DNA of 64,000 nucleotides from Aeromonas veronii (GTDB lineage Bacteria > Pseudomonadota > Gammaproteobacteria > Enterobacterales > Aeromonadaceae), in assembly GCF_040215105.1 (NCBI RefSeq), contig NZ_CP157875.1:469501-533500 (forward strand). Reading direction: 5' to 3'. The notes below the pieces were generated by a model. That model made no database searches and was not told where the DNA came from. It worked only from the letters and a program-made list of their open reading frames with translations. Both the position numbers and the translations under genes were made by a program. Of the stretch, positions 51,208 to 59,696 are shown piece after piece (within the stretch, counting starts at the first letter, position 1; the number at the start of each line of letters is the position of its first letter).

Positions 51208-52158
51208 ATGGATCTGTTGGCAAGTCTGCACTTCTCCCTCTCCATCACGGGCCCCATCTGTATGGTGCTGGTACTCGGCATCTGGCTCAAGCGCCTGGGA
51301 CTACTGCCAGACAGCTTCGTCGAGTCCGCCTCCCGTCTGGTGTTTCAGGTCACCTTGCCTGCTCTGCTGTTTCTCAGCATGGTGCGCACGGATTTCTCCA
51401 CCATGCCGAGCCCCTGGCTCATCCTTTACGGTCTGCTGGGAACCCTCGCCGGTTTCCTGATCCTCGAACTGCTGGCGTCCCGCTTCATCAGCGAGCAGAA
51501 GCTCAGAGGCATCTTCGTGCAGGGCAGTTTTCGCGGCAACATGGGGATCATGGGGCTGGCCTATGTGCAAAACGCCTACGGCCCGGAGGGGATAGGGGCC
51601 GCGGCCCTGCTGGTGGGGGCGGTGACCGTGCTCTACAACATTTTGGCCGTCATCACCCTCACCCGCAGCCTGGGGGGCGGGCGGGGGATCAAGCCCATCC
51701 TCAAGGGGATAGTCAAAAACCCGCTGATCATCGCCATCGTTTCGGCGCTGCCCTTCGGCCTGCTCGGCATCGAGTTGCCCCAGCTGGTGATCAGCACCGG
51801 CAACTATTTTGCCAACATGACCTTGCCGCTGGCCCTGCTCTGCACTGGCGCCAGCCTCAATCTCAAAGCCCTGCGTGGCGGGGCCGGCCTGACCGGCTGG
51901 GCCACCGCCAACCGGCTGTTCTGCATCCCCGTGCTGCTGGTGCTGGGGGCCTGGGCGCTCGGCTTCAGCCCCCAGGCCCTCGGCATCCTGTTCCTCATCA
52001 GCTCCACCCCGACGGCGGCCGCCAGCTATGTGATGACCCGCGCCATGGGAGGCGACAGCGTACTCGCCGCCAACATCATTGCCACCACCACCCTGGGCTC
52101 CCTGGTCAGCACCAGCCTGGGGGCGGCACTGATGAACTACCTGGGATTGATGGGATAA
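51208..52158 (+). CDS. AEC-family (auxin efflux carrier) permease
   Basis: A 316-residue membrane protein with about ten hydrophobic segments in two inverted halves. Typical features are GPICMVLVLGIWLKRLGLLP at the N-terminus, RGNMGIMGLAYVQNAYG in the middle and SSTPTAAASYVMTRAMGGD near the C-terminus. Bacterial members export or import malate, malonate and related acids. It is divergent from treR but nothing ties it to trehalose. Confidence 0.88.
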   Translation: MDLLASLHFSLSITGPICMVLVLGIWLKRLGLLPDSFVESASRLVFQVTLPALLFLSMVRTDFSTMPSPWLILYGLLGTLAGFLILELLASRFISEQKLRGIFVQGSFRGNMGIMGLAYVQNAYGPEGIGAAALLVGAVTVLYNILAVITLTRSLGGGRGIKPILKGIVKNPLIIAIVSALPFGLLGIELPQLVISTGNYFANMTLPLALLCTGASLNLKALRGGAGLTGWATANRLFCIPVLLVLGAWALGFSPQALGILFLISSTPTAAASYVMTRAMGGDSVLAANIIATTTLGSLVSTSLGAALMNYLGLMG

Positions 52159-52251
52159 GGGGCGAGCTGGTCGCCCATATTGCTCGCTCTGATTCCCCGA
52201 TCTCTTTGGCGGCCCTTGCCAGAGATTGCGTTGATATACCGGGCAACCCTC

Positions 52252-53577
52252 TTATCCCAGCCGCTCGCGCTCCTGCTCCAGCACCATCTTCTCGTGGGCC
52301 AGGAAGAAGGGGCGGTAGAGCACATAACTGTTGAGGATGCAGACCAGGCTCATCAGGCCGTTGTTCCAGCTGCCGTTGGCCGCCCAGGCGGCGCCGAGGG
52401 GAGAGGGCATGGACCAGGGCAGCAGGGCGATGAACCTGTCGAGGAAACCCCACTGGGTCAGCTGCCAGGCGATCACGGCGTTGATCAGGGGGACGCTGAT
52501 GAAGGGCAGGAAAAACAAGGGGTTCATTATGATGGGGAAGCCAAACAGCAGGGGCTCGTTGATGTTGAACATGGAGGGAATGAAGCCCAGCTTGCCCACC
52601 GACTGGATGTAGTGGCAGCGGCTGCGCATGGCCATGAACACCAACGGCAGCGTGGTGCCTATGCCACCGATCAACAGGTAATAGTCCCAGAAACCCTGCA
52701 GGAAGATGTGGGGCAGGGGCTCGCCCGCCATCAGTGCCGCCTGGTTGGCGCTCACCCCGGCCATCCAGAACGGTGACAGCAAACCGGTGACGATCAGGGC
52801 ACCGTGGATCCCCATGAACCAGAGCAGGTGTGCGATGAGCAGGGTGATCAGCAGGGCCGGCAGGGTGTCGGCCCCCACGATCAGGGGTCGGAATAGGGAG
52901 GCCATGAAGTCTGGCAGGCTGATACCGAACTGTTGCTGCAACCAGAGCCGCAGCAGGCTCAGCGAGAGCATGATGAACAGCAGTGGCACGATTAGCTGGA
53001 AGCCGCGGCGGGTCATCACCGGCACCTCCTCCGGCATATGGATATACCAGCCACGGCGATAGAAGAAGCGCGTCACCTCCACCGAGTAGAAGGCCATCAG
53101 CAAGGCCGTGAAGATCCCGGCTCCCCCCAGATAGCCAAACACCCCGGGTTGCAGCGAACGAAAGTCGATCAGCATCAGAAACGCCATGCAGCCCCCCAGA
53201 CCACACAGCCGCTCCGGCATCTCATAGGCCTTGGCGAGGCTGGAGGCCGAGCCGAAGGCGATGATCAGCGCCACCAGCCCCAGGGTGTGGGAATAGACCG
53301 GAAACAGGAAGGGATGCAGCGCTCGCGACAGCCAGTGCAGCCACTGCCCGAGTGCGTGCGGGGTATCGGGGGAGACGGGCGGAAACAGGATCGGCACCAG
53401 CAGGCTGCCGACGATGACGAAGGGCATCGCCAGTTGGAAACCATCTCGTAGCGAGAGCACATGGCGACTGCGTGTCAGCCAATTGGCAAACGGTACCATG
53501 CGTTGCTCGATCATGCCGACCAGCATTGCCATCCATTGCAGGTTCATCAGGTTTTGTTCCGTCCCTTGTGTGTCCAT
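52252..53577 (-). CDS. PTS IIC component, lactose/cellobiose (chitobiose) family, divergent copy
   Basis: A 441-residue membrane permease of the ChbC/CelB type: about ten TM segments with HGALIVTGLLSPFWMAG and FNINEPLLFGFPIIMNP, the latter being the sugar-binding NEP motif. It is read leftward, away from the IIB gene, with a palindromic operator in the 235 bp between them. It shares the family layout of the IIC at 54159-55484 (for example HIFLQGFWDYYLLIGGIG against HIFLQGFWDHYLLIGGVG) but is clearly a diverged paralogue. It must use IIA and IIB proteins from elsewhere, probably those next door. Confidence 0.9.
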   Translation of the reverse strand: MDTQGTEQNLMNLQWMAMLVGMIEQRMVPFANWLTRSRHVLSLRDGFQLAMPFVIVGSLLVPILFPPVSPDTPHALGQWLHWLSRALHPFLFPVYSHTLGLVALIIAFGSASSLAKAYEMPERLCGLGGCMAFLMLIDFRSLQPGVFGYLGGAGIFTALLMAFYSVEVTRFFYRRGWYIHMPEEVPVMTRRGFQLIVPLLFIMLSLSLLRLWLQQQFGISLPDFMASLFRPLIVGADTLPALLITLLIAHLLWFMGIHGALIVTGLLSPFWMAGVSANQAALMAGEPLPHIFLQGFWDYYLLIGGIGTTLPLVFMAMRSRCHYIQSVGKLGFIPSMFNINEPLLFGFPIIMNPLFFLPFISVPLINAVIAWQLTQWGFLDRFIALLPWSMPSPLGAAWAANGSWNNGLMSLVCILNSYVLYRPFFLAHEKMVLEQERERLG

Positions 53578-53737
53578 TGCCCCTTTTTGTCATGGGGCTT
53601 GGGCTCCATATTGACGGCTTTGGGTTTTTGTTTCCGTAATATCCGCAACCATTTTGCCATTTCATTAGGTCGCTCACACTTCCCACCGCTTTTTACCGGA
53701 AATTGCCGATCCCGCTCACACATCAATGGATTTGAAA

Positions 53738-53753
53738 TGGAAACCGGTTTCCA
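53738..53753. promoter_or_regulatory. LacI-type operator in the divergent PTS promoter region
   Basis: TGGAAACCGGTTTCCA is a perfect 16-bp palindrome with a central CG, the LacI-family pattern. It lies between two divergent PTS genes and resembles the site in front of the LacI-type regulator at 59697. Confidence 0.75.
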
Positions 53754-53812
53754 AGTTAAATCCGTTCGATCAAGAATGCGTCGTCCGTTATGAACGTCTG
53801 GAGAATCGGGAA

Positions 53813-54118
53813 ATGAAAAAAATCATGTTGTGCTGCTCCTCGGGCATGTCTACCAGCCTGCTGGTCAAGAAGATGAAAGAGGAAGCGGACAAGCGGGGAT
53901 TGAGCGCCGAGATACAGGCCTTCGGAGCGGCGGAGTTCGATCTGCAGATGCCCCATTACCAGGTGGTGCTGCTGGGGCCCCAGGTCAAATACATGCTGGC
54001 CGAGTTGCAGCAGCGGGCTGCCGCTCACGGCGTACCGGTCGAGACCATCAACATGATGGATTACGGCATGCAGCGGGGTGACAAGGTCCTCGACCACGCC
54101 CTCGCCCTGATCGGCTGA
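53813..54118 (+). CDS. chbB: PTS IIB component, lactose/cellobiose family (ChbB-like)
   Basis: A 101-residue cytoplasmic phosphocarrier. The phosphorylated cysteine is in MLCCSSGMSTSLLVKKM (Cys8 aligns with Cys10 of E. coli ChbB). Length matches the family. The start at 53813 follows GGAGA; an open frame runs further upstream through the operator. It begins the rightward operon IIB-IIC-GH1-IIA-kinase. Confidence 0.93.
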   Translation: MKKIMLCCSSGMSTSLLVKKMKEEADKRGLSAEIQAFGAAEFDLQMPHYQVVLLGPQVKYMLAELQQRAAAHGVPVETINMMDYGMQRGDKVLDHALALIG

Positions 54119-54158
54119 TGAGCAGACCCAAACCAGTGACAGTCACAAGGAAACCTTC

Positions 54159-55484
54159 ATGAACACCCTTTACGAACGCTTTGTCAGTACCATCGAAAAC
54201 CGGGTCAGCCCCCTGGCCGGGCGGATTGGTCAGCAGAAATATGTGCAGGCCATCCGTGATGGCTTCATCGCCGCCTTGCCCTTCATGATCGTCGGCAGCT
54301 TCATGCTGGTGTTCATCTTCCCCCCCTTCTCGCCCCAGACCCAGTGGGGCTTCGCCCGCGCCTGGCTCGATTTCTCGGCCACCTATCAACCCCAGTTGTT
54401 GCTGCCGTTCCAGCTGAGCATGGGACTGATGACCCTGTTCATCTCGGTGGGGATAGGGGCCAGCCTGGCCCGTCAGAACGGACTGGATCCGGTCACCACG
54501 GGTCTGCTCTGCCTGATGTCCTTCATGCTGGTGGCCGCGCCGGTCAAGGATGGCGCCATCTCCATGCAGTACTTCTCCGGCCAGGGGATCTTCACGGCCC
54601 TGATCACCGCCATCTATGCGGCCGAGGTCTACGCCTTCCTCAAGCGCAACAACATCACCATCAAGCTGCCACCCCAGGTGCCGACCGGTGTGGCTCGCTC
54701 CTTCGAGGTGCTGATCCCGGTGCTGGTGATCATCCTGACCCTGCATCCCCTCAACCTGATATTGGAAGGGGCTACCGGCATGATCTTGCCGGAAGCCATC
54801 ATGTCCCTGGTCAAGCCGCTGGTGGCGGCATCGGATTCATTGCCCGCCATGCTGCTGGCCGTGCTGGTGTGCCAGATCCTCTGGTTCGCCGGGATCCACG
54901 GCGCCCTGATCGTCACCGGCATCATGAACCCGTTCTGGATGGCGAACCTCGCCAACAACCAGGCCGCCATGGCGGCGGGTGAGGCGCTGCCCCACATCTT
55001 CCTGCAGGGCTTCTGGGATCACTATCTGCTGATCGGCGGTGTTGGTTCCACTCTGCCACTGGCCTTCCTGCTGCTGCGCAGCAAGGCGGCGCACCTGAGA
55101 TCCATCGGCAAGATGGGCGTGGTACCGGGTCTGTTCAACATCAACGAACCCATACTGTTCGGCGCCCCCATCGTCATGAACCCGGTCTTCTTCCTGCCCT
55201 TCATCCTGGTGCCGATGATCAACGCCACCCTGGCCTGGTTTGCCCTGGACTTCGGCCTGGTCGAGCGGGTGGTGTCGCTCACTCCCTGGACCACACCGGG
55301 CCCCATCGGTGCCTCCTGGGCCGCCAACTGGGCCATCAGCCCCATGATCCTGAGCCTGTTGTGCATGTGCTCCGCCGCGGCCATGTATTACCCCTTCCTG
55401 AAAGCCTATGAGCGCACCCTGCTCAAGCAGGAAGAACAGACTGACACGAAAGAACCGACACTGGCGGCCGTTGCCAGCCGTTGA
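54159..55484 (+). CDS. chbC: PTS IIC component, lactose/cellobiose family (ChbC-like)
   Basis: A 441-residue permease of the ChbC/CelB type. About ten hydrophobic segments are visible, with HGALIVTGIMNPFWMAN and FNINEPILFGAPIVMNPVFFLPF, the latter being the substrate-binding NEP motif. It takes up and phosphorylates a beta-disaccharide. It lies 40 bp after IIB and 55 bp before the 6-phospho-beta-glucosidase, so it is the main permease of this operon. Confidence 0.93.
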   Translation: MNTLYERFVSTIENRVSPLAGRIGQQKYVQAIRDGFIAALPFMIVGSFMLVFIFPPFSPQTQWGFARAWLDFSATYQPQLLLPFQLSMGLMTLFISVGIGASLARQNGLDPVTTGLLCLMSFMLVAAPVKDGAISMQYFSGQGIFTALITAIYAAEVYAFLKRNNITIKLPPQVPTGVARSFEVLIPVLVIILTLHPLNLILEGATGMILPEAIMSLVKPLVAASDSLPAMLLAVLVCQILWFAGIHGALIVTGIMNPFWMANLANNQAAMAAGEALPHIFLQGFWDHYLLIGGVGSTLPLAFLLLRSKAAHLRSIGKMGVVPGLFNINEPILFGAPIVMNPVFFLPFILVPMINATLAWFALDFGLVERVVSLTPWTTPGPIGASWAANWAISPMILSLLCMCSAAAMYYPFLKAYERTLLKQEEQTDTKEPTLAAVASR

Positions 55485-55539
55485 TTGCCTGCTGGGGCCG
55501 CCTGGCGGCCTCTTTTTTCAAAGCCTGGAGTAACACGAG

Positions 55540-56925
55540 ATGCAATACCGTTTTCCTGAACAGTTCTGGTGGGGCAGTGCCTCCTCCGCCGCCCAGGCGG
55601 AAGGCGCCAGCCAGCAAGATGGCAAGGCACCCACCATCTGGGATCACTGGTTCGAGCAATCCCCCAACCGTTTCCATCAGCAGATTGGGCCGGCGCAGAC
55701 ATCCGGTTTCTATGAGCATTTTCGCGATGACATTGGCCTGTTGAAGCAGCTTGGTCACAACAGCTTTCGCACCTCCATCGCCTGGTCGCGGCTGATCCCC
55801 GCCGGGCGTGGCGAACCGAATCCGCAGGCCGTCGCCTTCTACGACGCCATGCTCGATGAACTGGCGGCGCAAGGGATAGAGCCCTTCATCTGCCTGTTCC
55901 ACTTCGACATGCCCATGAGCATGCAGGAGCTGGGGGGCTGGGAGAGCCGGGAGGTGGTCGCCGCCTACGCCGAGTTCGCCGACACCTGCTTCCGGCTGTT
56001 CGGTCACAAGGTCAAACACTGGTTCACCTTCAACGAACCGATCGTGCCGGTGGAGGGGGGGTATCTCTACGACTTCCACTACCCGAACGTGGTGGATTTT
56101 CGCCGCGCCGCCACCGTGGCCTACCACACCATGCTGGCCCATGCCGCGGCGGTGCAGCGTTACCGCATCCTCGGTCAGGATGGCCAGATAGGCATCATCC
56201 TGAACCTCACCCCCTCCTATCCACGTTCGCAGCACCCGGCGGACCTGAAGGCGGCCAACATCGCGGATCTGCTGTTCAACCGCAGCTTCCTGGATCCGGC
56301 GGTCAAGGGGGAATACCCGGCTGAGCTGGTGGCCCTGCTCGCGGAACATGACCAGCTGCCCGCCTGCGGGCCGGGGGACAAGGCCCTGCTGGCGGCCGGC
56401 AAGATCGACTTGCTCGGGGTCAACTATTACCAGCCGCGCCGGGTCAAGGCACGCAGCAACGCGGTCAATCCTGCCAGCCCCTTCATGCCGGAGTGGTTCT
56501 TCGACCATTACGAGATGCCGGGTCGCAAGATGAACCCGCATCGGGGCTGGGAGATCTACGAAAAAGGCATTTACGACATCCTCACCAACCTGCGCGATCA
56601 CTACGGCAACATCCCGAGCTACATCTCGGAGAACGGCATGGGAGTCGAGGGGGAGGCCAAGTTCAAGGGAGAGGATGGCCAGATCCAGGATGACTACCGT
56701 ATCGGCTTCATTCGGGATCACCTCATCTGGCTGCACAAGGGGCTGGAGGAAGGCTGCCAGTGCCTGGGCTATCACCTCTGGACCTTCATCGACAACTGGT
56801 CCTGGAGCAATGCCTACAAGAACCGCTACGGCTTCATCGAACTGGAGCTGGGTAGCCAGACTCGCCGCATCAAGAAGAGCGGGGAGTGGTTCGCTACCGC
56901 CGCGCGCGAAAACGGCTTCAACTGA
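55540..56925 (+). CDS. 6-phospho-beta-glucosidase (GH1)
   Basis: A 461-residue cytoplasmic GH1 enzyme that hydrolyses 6-phospho-beta-glucosides such as cellobiose-6-phosphate. The acid/base Glu is in FTFNEPIVP (about residue 167) and the nucleophile Glu in SENGMG (about 364). The N-terminal FPEQFWWGSASSAAQAEG is the GH1 signature. Length fits the family (about 460-480). Being GH1, not the GH4 ChbF found in enteric chb operons, it argues for cellobiose or aryl-beta-glucosides as the main substrate. Confidence 0.94.
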   Translation: MQYRFPEQFWWGSASSAAQAEGASQQDGKAPTIWDHWFEQSPNRFHQQIGPAQTSGFYEHFRDDIGLLKQLGHNSFRTSIAWSRLIPAGRGEPNPQAVAFYDAMLDELAAQGIEPFICLFHFDMPMSMQELGGWESREVVAAYAEFADTCFRLFGHKVKHWFTFNEPIVPVEGGYLYDFHYPNVVDFRRAATVAYHTMLAHAAAVQRYRILGQDGQIGIILNLTPSYPRSQHPADLKAANIADLLFNRSFLDPAVKGEYPAELVALLAEHDQLPACGPGDKALLAAGKIDLLGVNYYQPRRVKARSNAVNPASPFMPEWFFDHYEMPGRKMNPHRGWEIYEKGIYDILTNLRDHYGNIPSYISENGMGVEGEAKFKGEDGQIQDDYRIGFIRDHLIWLHKGLEEGCQCLGYHLWTFIDNWSWSNAYKNRYGFIELELGSQTRRIKKSGEWFATAARENGFN

Positions 56926-56973
56926 TTGTCTGCCACGGGGTCGGCCCGCGTCGGCCCTCATCAAGGAGTACAT

Positions 56974-57285
56974 ATGTTCGATCTGGAAGAGACAGTCATG
57001 GGTCTCATCATCAACGCCGGCATGAGCCGCAGCCTCTGTTTCGAGGCATTGCGCCAGGCCAGGGCCGGCCAGTTTACCGAGGCCGACGATCTGCTGCGTC
57101 AGGCCGCCGAGGCCGCCAACGCAGCCCATGCGGTGCAGACCCGGCTGATCGAGGCGGACGAGGGGGAGGGCAAGATCCCGGTCAAGTTGATCCTGGTACA
57201 CGCCCAGGATCACCTGATGACCGCCATGCTGGCCCGGGAGCTGGTCACCGAGCTCATCGAGCTGCACCGCAAGCTGGCCGCCTGA
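56974..57285 (+). CDS. chbA: PTS IIA component, lactose/cellobiose family (ChbA-like)
   Basis: A 103-residue helical phosphocarrier. The active-site histidine is His76 in LVHAQDHLMTAML, the same motif as His76 of the E. coli ChbA numbering scheme, and Asp/His follow. The start at 56974 has AAGGAG 6 bp upstream. It sits between the glucosidase and the kinase genes in the same direction, so it is part of the operon. Confidence 0.93.
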   Translation: MFDLEETVMGLIINAGMSRSLCFEALRQARAGQFTEADDLLRQAAEAANAAHAVQTRLIEADEGEGKIPVKLILVHAQDHLMTAMLARELVTELIELHRKLAA

Positions 57286-57296
57286 GGGAGATCATC

Positions 57297-58226
57297 ATGT
57301 TGCGACTCGGACTCGACATCGGGGGCACCAAGATAGAGGCACAACTGCTCGATGGTCAGGGGGTGAGCCTGCTGCGCAAGCGCATCGCCACCCCGACCAG
57401 TGGCTATGGTGAATTCCTCGTCACCATCACGCAGTGGGTGGAAGGCATACGCCAGGAGCTGGATCGCCCCTTCAGCATCGGCATCGGGTTGCCTGGGGCC
57501 ATGGATCCCCACACGGGTCGTATCAAGAATGCCAACTGCCTGTTCCTGAATGGTCAGGATCTCAAGGGCGATCTGACCCAGGCGCTGGGTCAGCCGGTTG
57601 CCATCGCCAATGACGCCGATTGCTTCACCCTGTCGGAGGCGGTCGACGGAGCCGGGGAGGCGGGGCGGCTGGTGTTTGGCATCATACTCGGCACCGGTTG
57701 CGGCGGCGGTCTGGTGGTCAACCGTCAGCTCATCGTCGGCCCCAATGCCATCACGGGGGAGTGGGGTCACAATCCCTTGCCCGGTTACGACCCGGCTCTG
57801 GATGGCCCCACCCAGCCCTGTTATTGCGGCCGCGACAACTGCATCGAGCGGTTCATCTCTGGTACCGGTTTCAGCGCCCGCTTCAACCAGGCCCATGGGG
57901 TGAGCATGAGCACCCCGGAGATCATGGCGGCAGCGGCTCTGGACAATCCGGAGGCCCAGGCCCACTACCGGCACTTCATCGGTGCCCTCGGCCGCAGCGT
58001 GGCCAGCCTGATCAACGTGCTGGATCCGGACGTCATCGTGTTTGGCGGCGGCCTCTCCAACCTGGATGCCCTCTATCGGGATCTGCCCGCGGCCCTGGCG
58101 CCTTATCTGTTCTCGGACAGCTGCATCACCCGATTGCTGCCCGCCCGTTATGGGGACAGCAGCGGTGTGCGCGGCGCCGCCTGGTTGCCCAGTTGCAGCG
58201 AAGAGGTCGCGACCTGGTCCATCTGA
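57297..58226 (+). CDS. ROK-family sugar kinase
   Basis: A 309-residue kinase. ATP-binding LGLDIGGTKIEAQLLD is at the N-terminus, the catalytic Asp is in IANDADCF, the sugar-binding GEWGHNPLPGYDP is followed by the ROK zinc motif CYCGRDNCIE. It is 12 bp downstream of IIA. The glucosidase would release glucose plus glucose-6-phosphate, so glucose is a likely substrate, but close relatives (NagK, fructokinase Mak) use GlcNAc or fructose; sequence alone cannot decide. Confidence 0.9.
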   Translation: MLRLGLDIGGTKIEAQLLDGQGVSLLRKRIATPTSGYGEFLVTITQWVEGIRQELDRPFSIGIGLPGAMDPHTGRIKNANCLFLNGQDLKGDLTQALGQPVAIANDADCFTLSEAVDGAGEAGRLVFGIILGTGCGGGLVVNRQLIVGPNAITGEWGHNPLPGYDPALDGPTQPCYCGRDNCIERFISGTGFSARFNQAHGVSMSTPEIMAAAALDNPEAQAHYRHFIGALGRSVASLINVLDPDVIVFGGGLSNLDALYRDLPAALAPYLFSDSCITRLLPARYGDSSGVRGAAWLPSCSEEVATWSI

Positions 58227-58427
58227 TCCCTGGCGGGGGAAGACGCCCATGTTCGCCATGAATTAAGACGCGGGGCCGGGCCAAGGCGCTCACCCGTACT
58301 ACCCATGTTCCTTGCCTCACATTGCCTCGCGATGGGGGAAAGGCATGCCCGAATTTGCCCTCTCTGCGGAGAGACAAATAAAGAAACACTTATAAATCAA
58401 ATTCATAAAACTCAAGGAATGATAATA

Positions 58428-59567
58428 ATGAAACTGACAAACCTGTCCGTCCAACTGCTGGCCATCCTGGCCCTGGGCACTCCCTTCATGGCCAGTGCCG
58501 TGGTGGAAACCAACACGGACTTCGGGCGCCTGAGCCTGGGAGGGGATGCCGAGATCAACCTCAACGCCTCCAACACCAACCGCAACAACGTGCTGGGCCA
58601 GACCAGCGAGACCCGGGATGATCGCTGGGATGAGGACGGCCGTCTGTTGCTGAATTTCCTCGGTGTGCGGGAGCTGGAAGATGGGCGTTATGGCCAGATC
58701 CAGATCCAGCCGACCATAGGCACCAATGGTGGTGCCGGCGCCGACGATGCGTATCTCGGCTTCGGTCAGCGCAACAACTGGGGCATGAAGGTCGGCCGCT
58801 TCGAGGCCTATGACATGTTCCCGCTGGGACAGGACATCTTTGTCGAACACTCCGGCGACAGCGCCAACGATCTCTACGTCGACGGCAATGGCTACGTCTA
58901 TATGCTCAAGGAAGGGCGCGGCCGGGCCAGCAAGGGGGGGCAACTGCTGCTCAACAAGGAGACGGGCAACTGGTATCTGGAACTCTCTACCCTGATCGGG
59001 GACAGGACCAACCTGTTCGCCGGTCAGCAGTACCATGGCTACGAGCTGACCAAGGCCAAGGATTCCATCATGGTGCGCCCCGTCATCGCCTGGAAGGGGC
59101 AGAATTTGAAGGTGGCACTGGGGGCCGAAGGCAACGTGATCAATGACGCCATCGTCACCAGTGACGACGTTTCCGTCTCCGATCGTCTGGGCTACGGCAT
59201 CACCACCAGCTGGACCCAGGATGCCCTGGTCATCAACGCCAGTGCGGCCCGTATGGACGCCGAAGATGAAACCGATACCACTTTGGGTGCCAACCTCGTC
59301 TGGTACAACGCGGGTCTGGGCTACATCTATGCCATCAACGACATCACGAACGCCAACCTGAACAACACCAGTGCCGACTTCAGCAAGATGATCGGCAAGC
59401 ACACCATCAACACCGTCTATGCCTCCTACAAGATCCCCAGCGTGCTGGATCTCAGCAACTTCGACATCTATCTGGGGGCCTACTGGTCGCAGCTGAACGT
59501 CGACAGCGGCGAGGTGGACAACATGGATCGCTACGGTGGCCGGGTGCGTTTCAAATACTACTTCTGA
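58428..59567 (+). CDS. Outer-membrane carbohydrate porin (putative)
   Basis: A 379-residue exported protein. Signal peptide MKLTNLSVQLLAILALGTPFMASA-VVET. The rest consists of amphipathic beta strands with many aromatic residues, and the C-terminus RVRFKYYF ends in Phe as outer-membrane barrels do. It lies between the sugar kinase and the LacI-type regulator and is 200 bp from the kinase stop, so it may have its own promoter. A role in uptake of beta-glucosides is inferred from position only. Confidence 0.8.
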   Translation: MKLTNLSVQLLAILALGTPFMASAVVETNTDFGRLSLGGDAEINLNASNTNRNNVLGQTSETRDDRWDEDGRLLLNFLGVRELEDGRYGQIQIQPTIGTNGGAGADDAYLGFGQRNNWGMKVGRFEAYDMFPLGQDIFVEHSGDSANDLYVDGNGYVYMLKEGRGRASKGGQLLLNKETGNWYLELSTLIGDRTNLFAGQQYHGYELTKAKDSIMVRPVIAWKGQNLKVALGAEGNVINDAIVTSDDVSVSDRLGYGITTSWTQDALVINASAARMDAEDETDTTLGANLVWYNAGLGYIYAINDITNANLNNTSADFSKMIGKHTINTVYASYKIPSVLDLSNFDIYLGAYWSQLNVDSGEVDNMDRYGGRVRFKYYF

Positions 59568-59586
59568 TAACAAGCCTGCGTGACAG

Positions 59587-59609
59587 AGGGGAGCCCTGGC
59601 TCCCCTTTT
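59587..59609 (+). terminator. Terminator after the porin gene
   Basis: AGGGGAGCC CT GGCTCCCCT stem followed by TTTTC, 19 bp past the porin stop. Confidence 0.85.
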
Positions 59610-59670
59610 CCGTTGGTGCAACGAGGCAACCCTTACCGGCTGGCGTCGGTTTGTGCTAGGATGGAAACCT

Positions 59671-59684
59671 GTTAACCGGTTACC
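59671..59684 (+). promoter_or_regulatory. LacI-type operator before the regulator gene
   Basis: GTTAACCGGTTACC: a 10-bp perfect palindrome TAACCGGTTA extended to 12 of 14 matching positions, 13 bp before the ATG of the regulator. Shares AACCGGTT with the site at 53738-53753. Confidence 0.6.
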
Positions 59685-59696
59685 GTTGATGAAGCC

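Noticed and set aside
55423..57267. 614-residue minus-strand open frame across the 6-phospho-beta-glucosidase gene
   Set aside because: Shadow of the GH1 and IIA genes, which carry clear active-site motifs on the plus strand.
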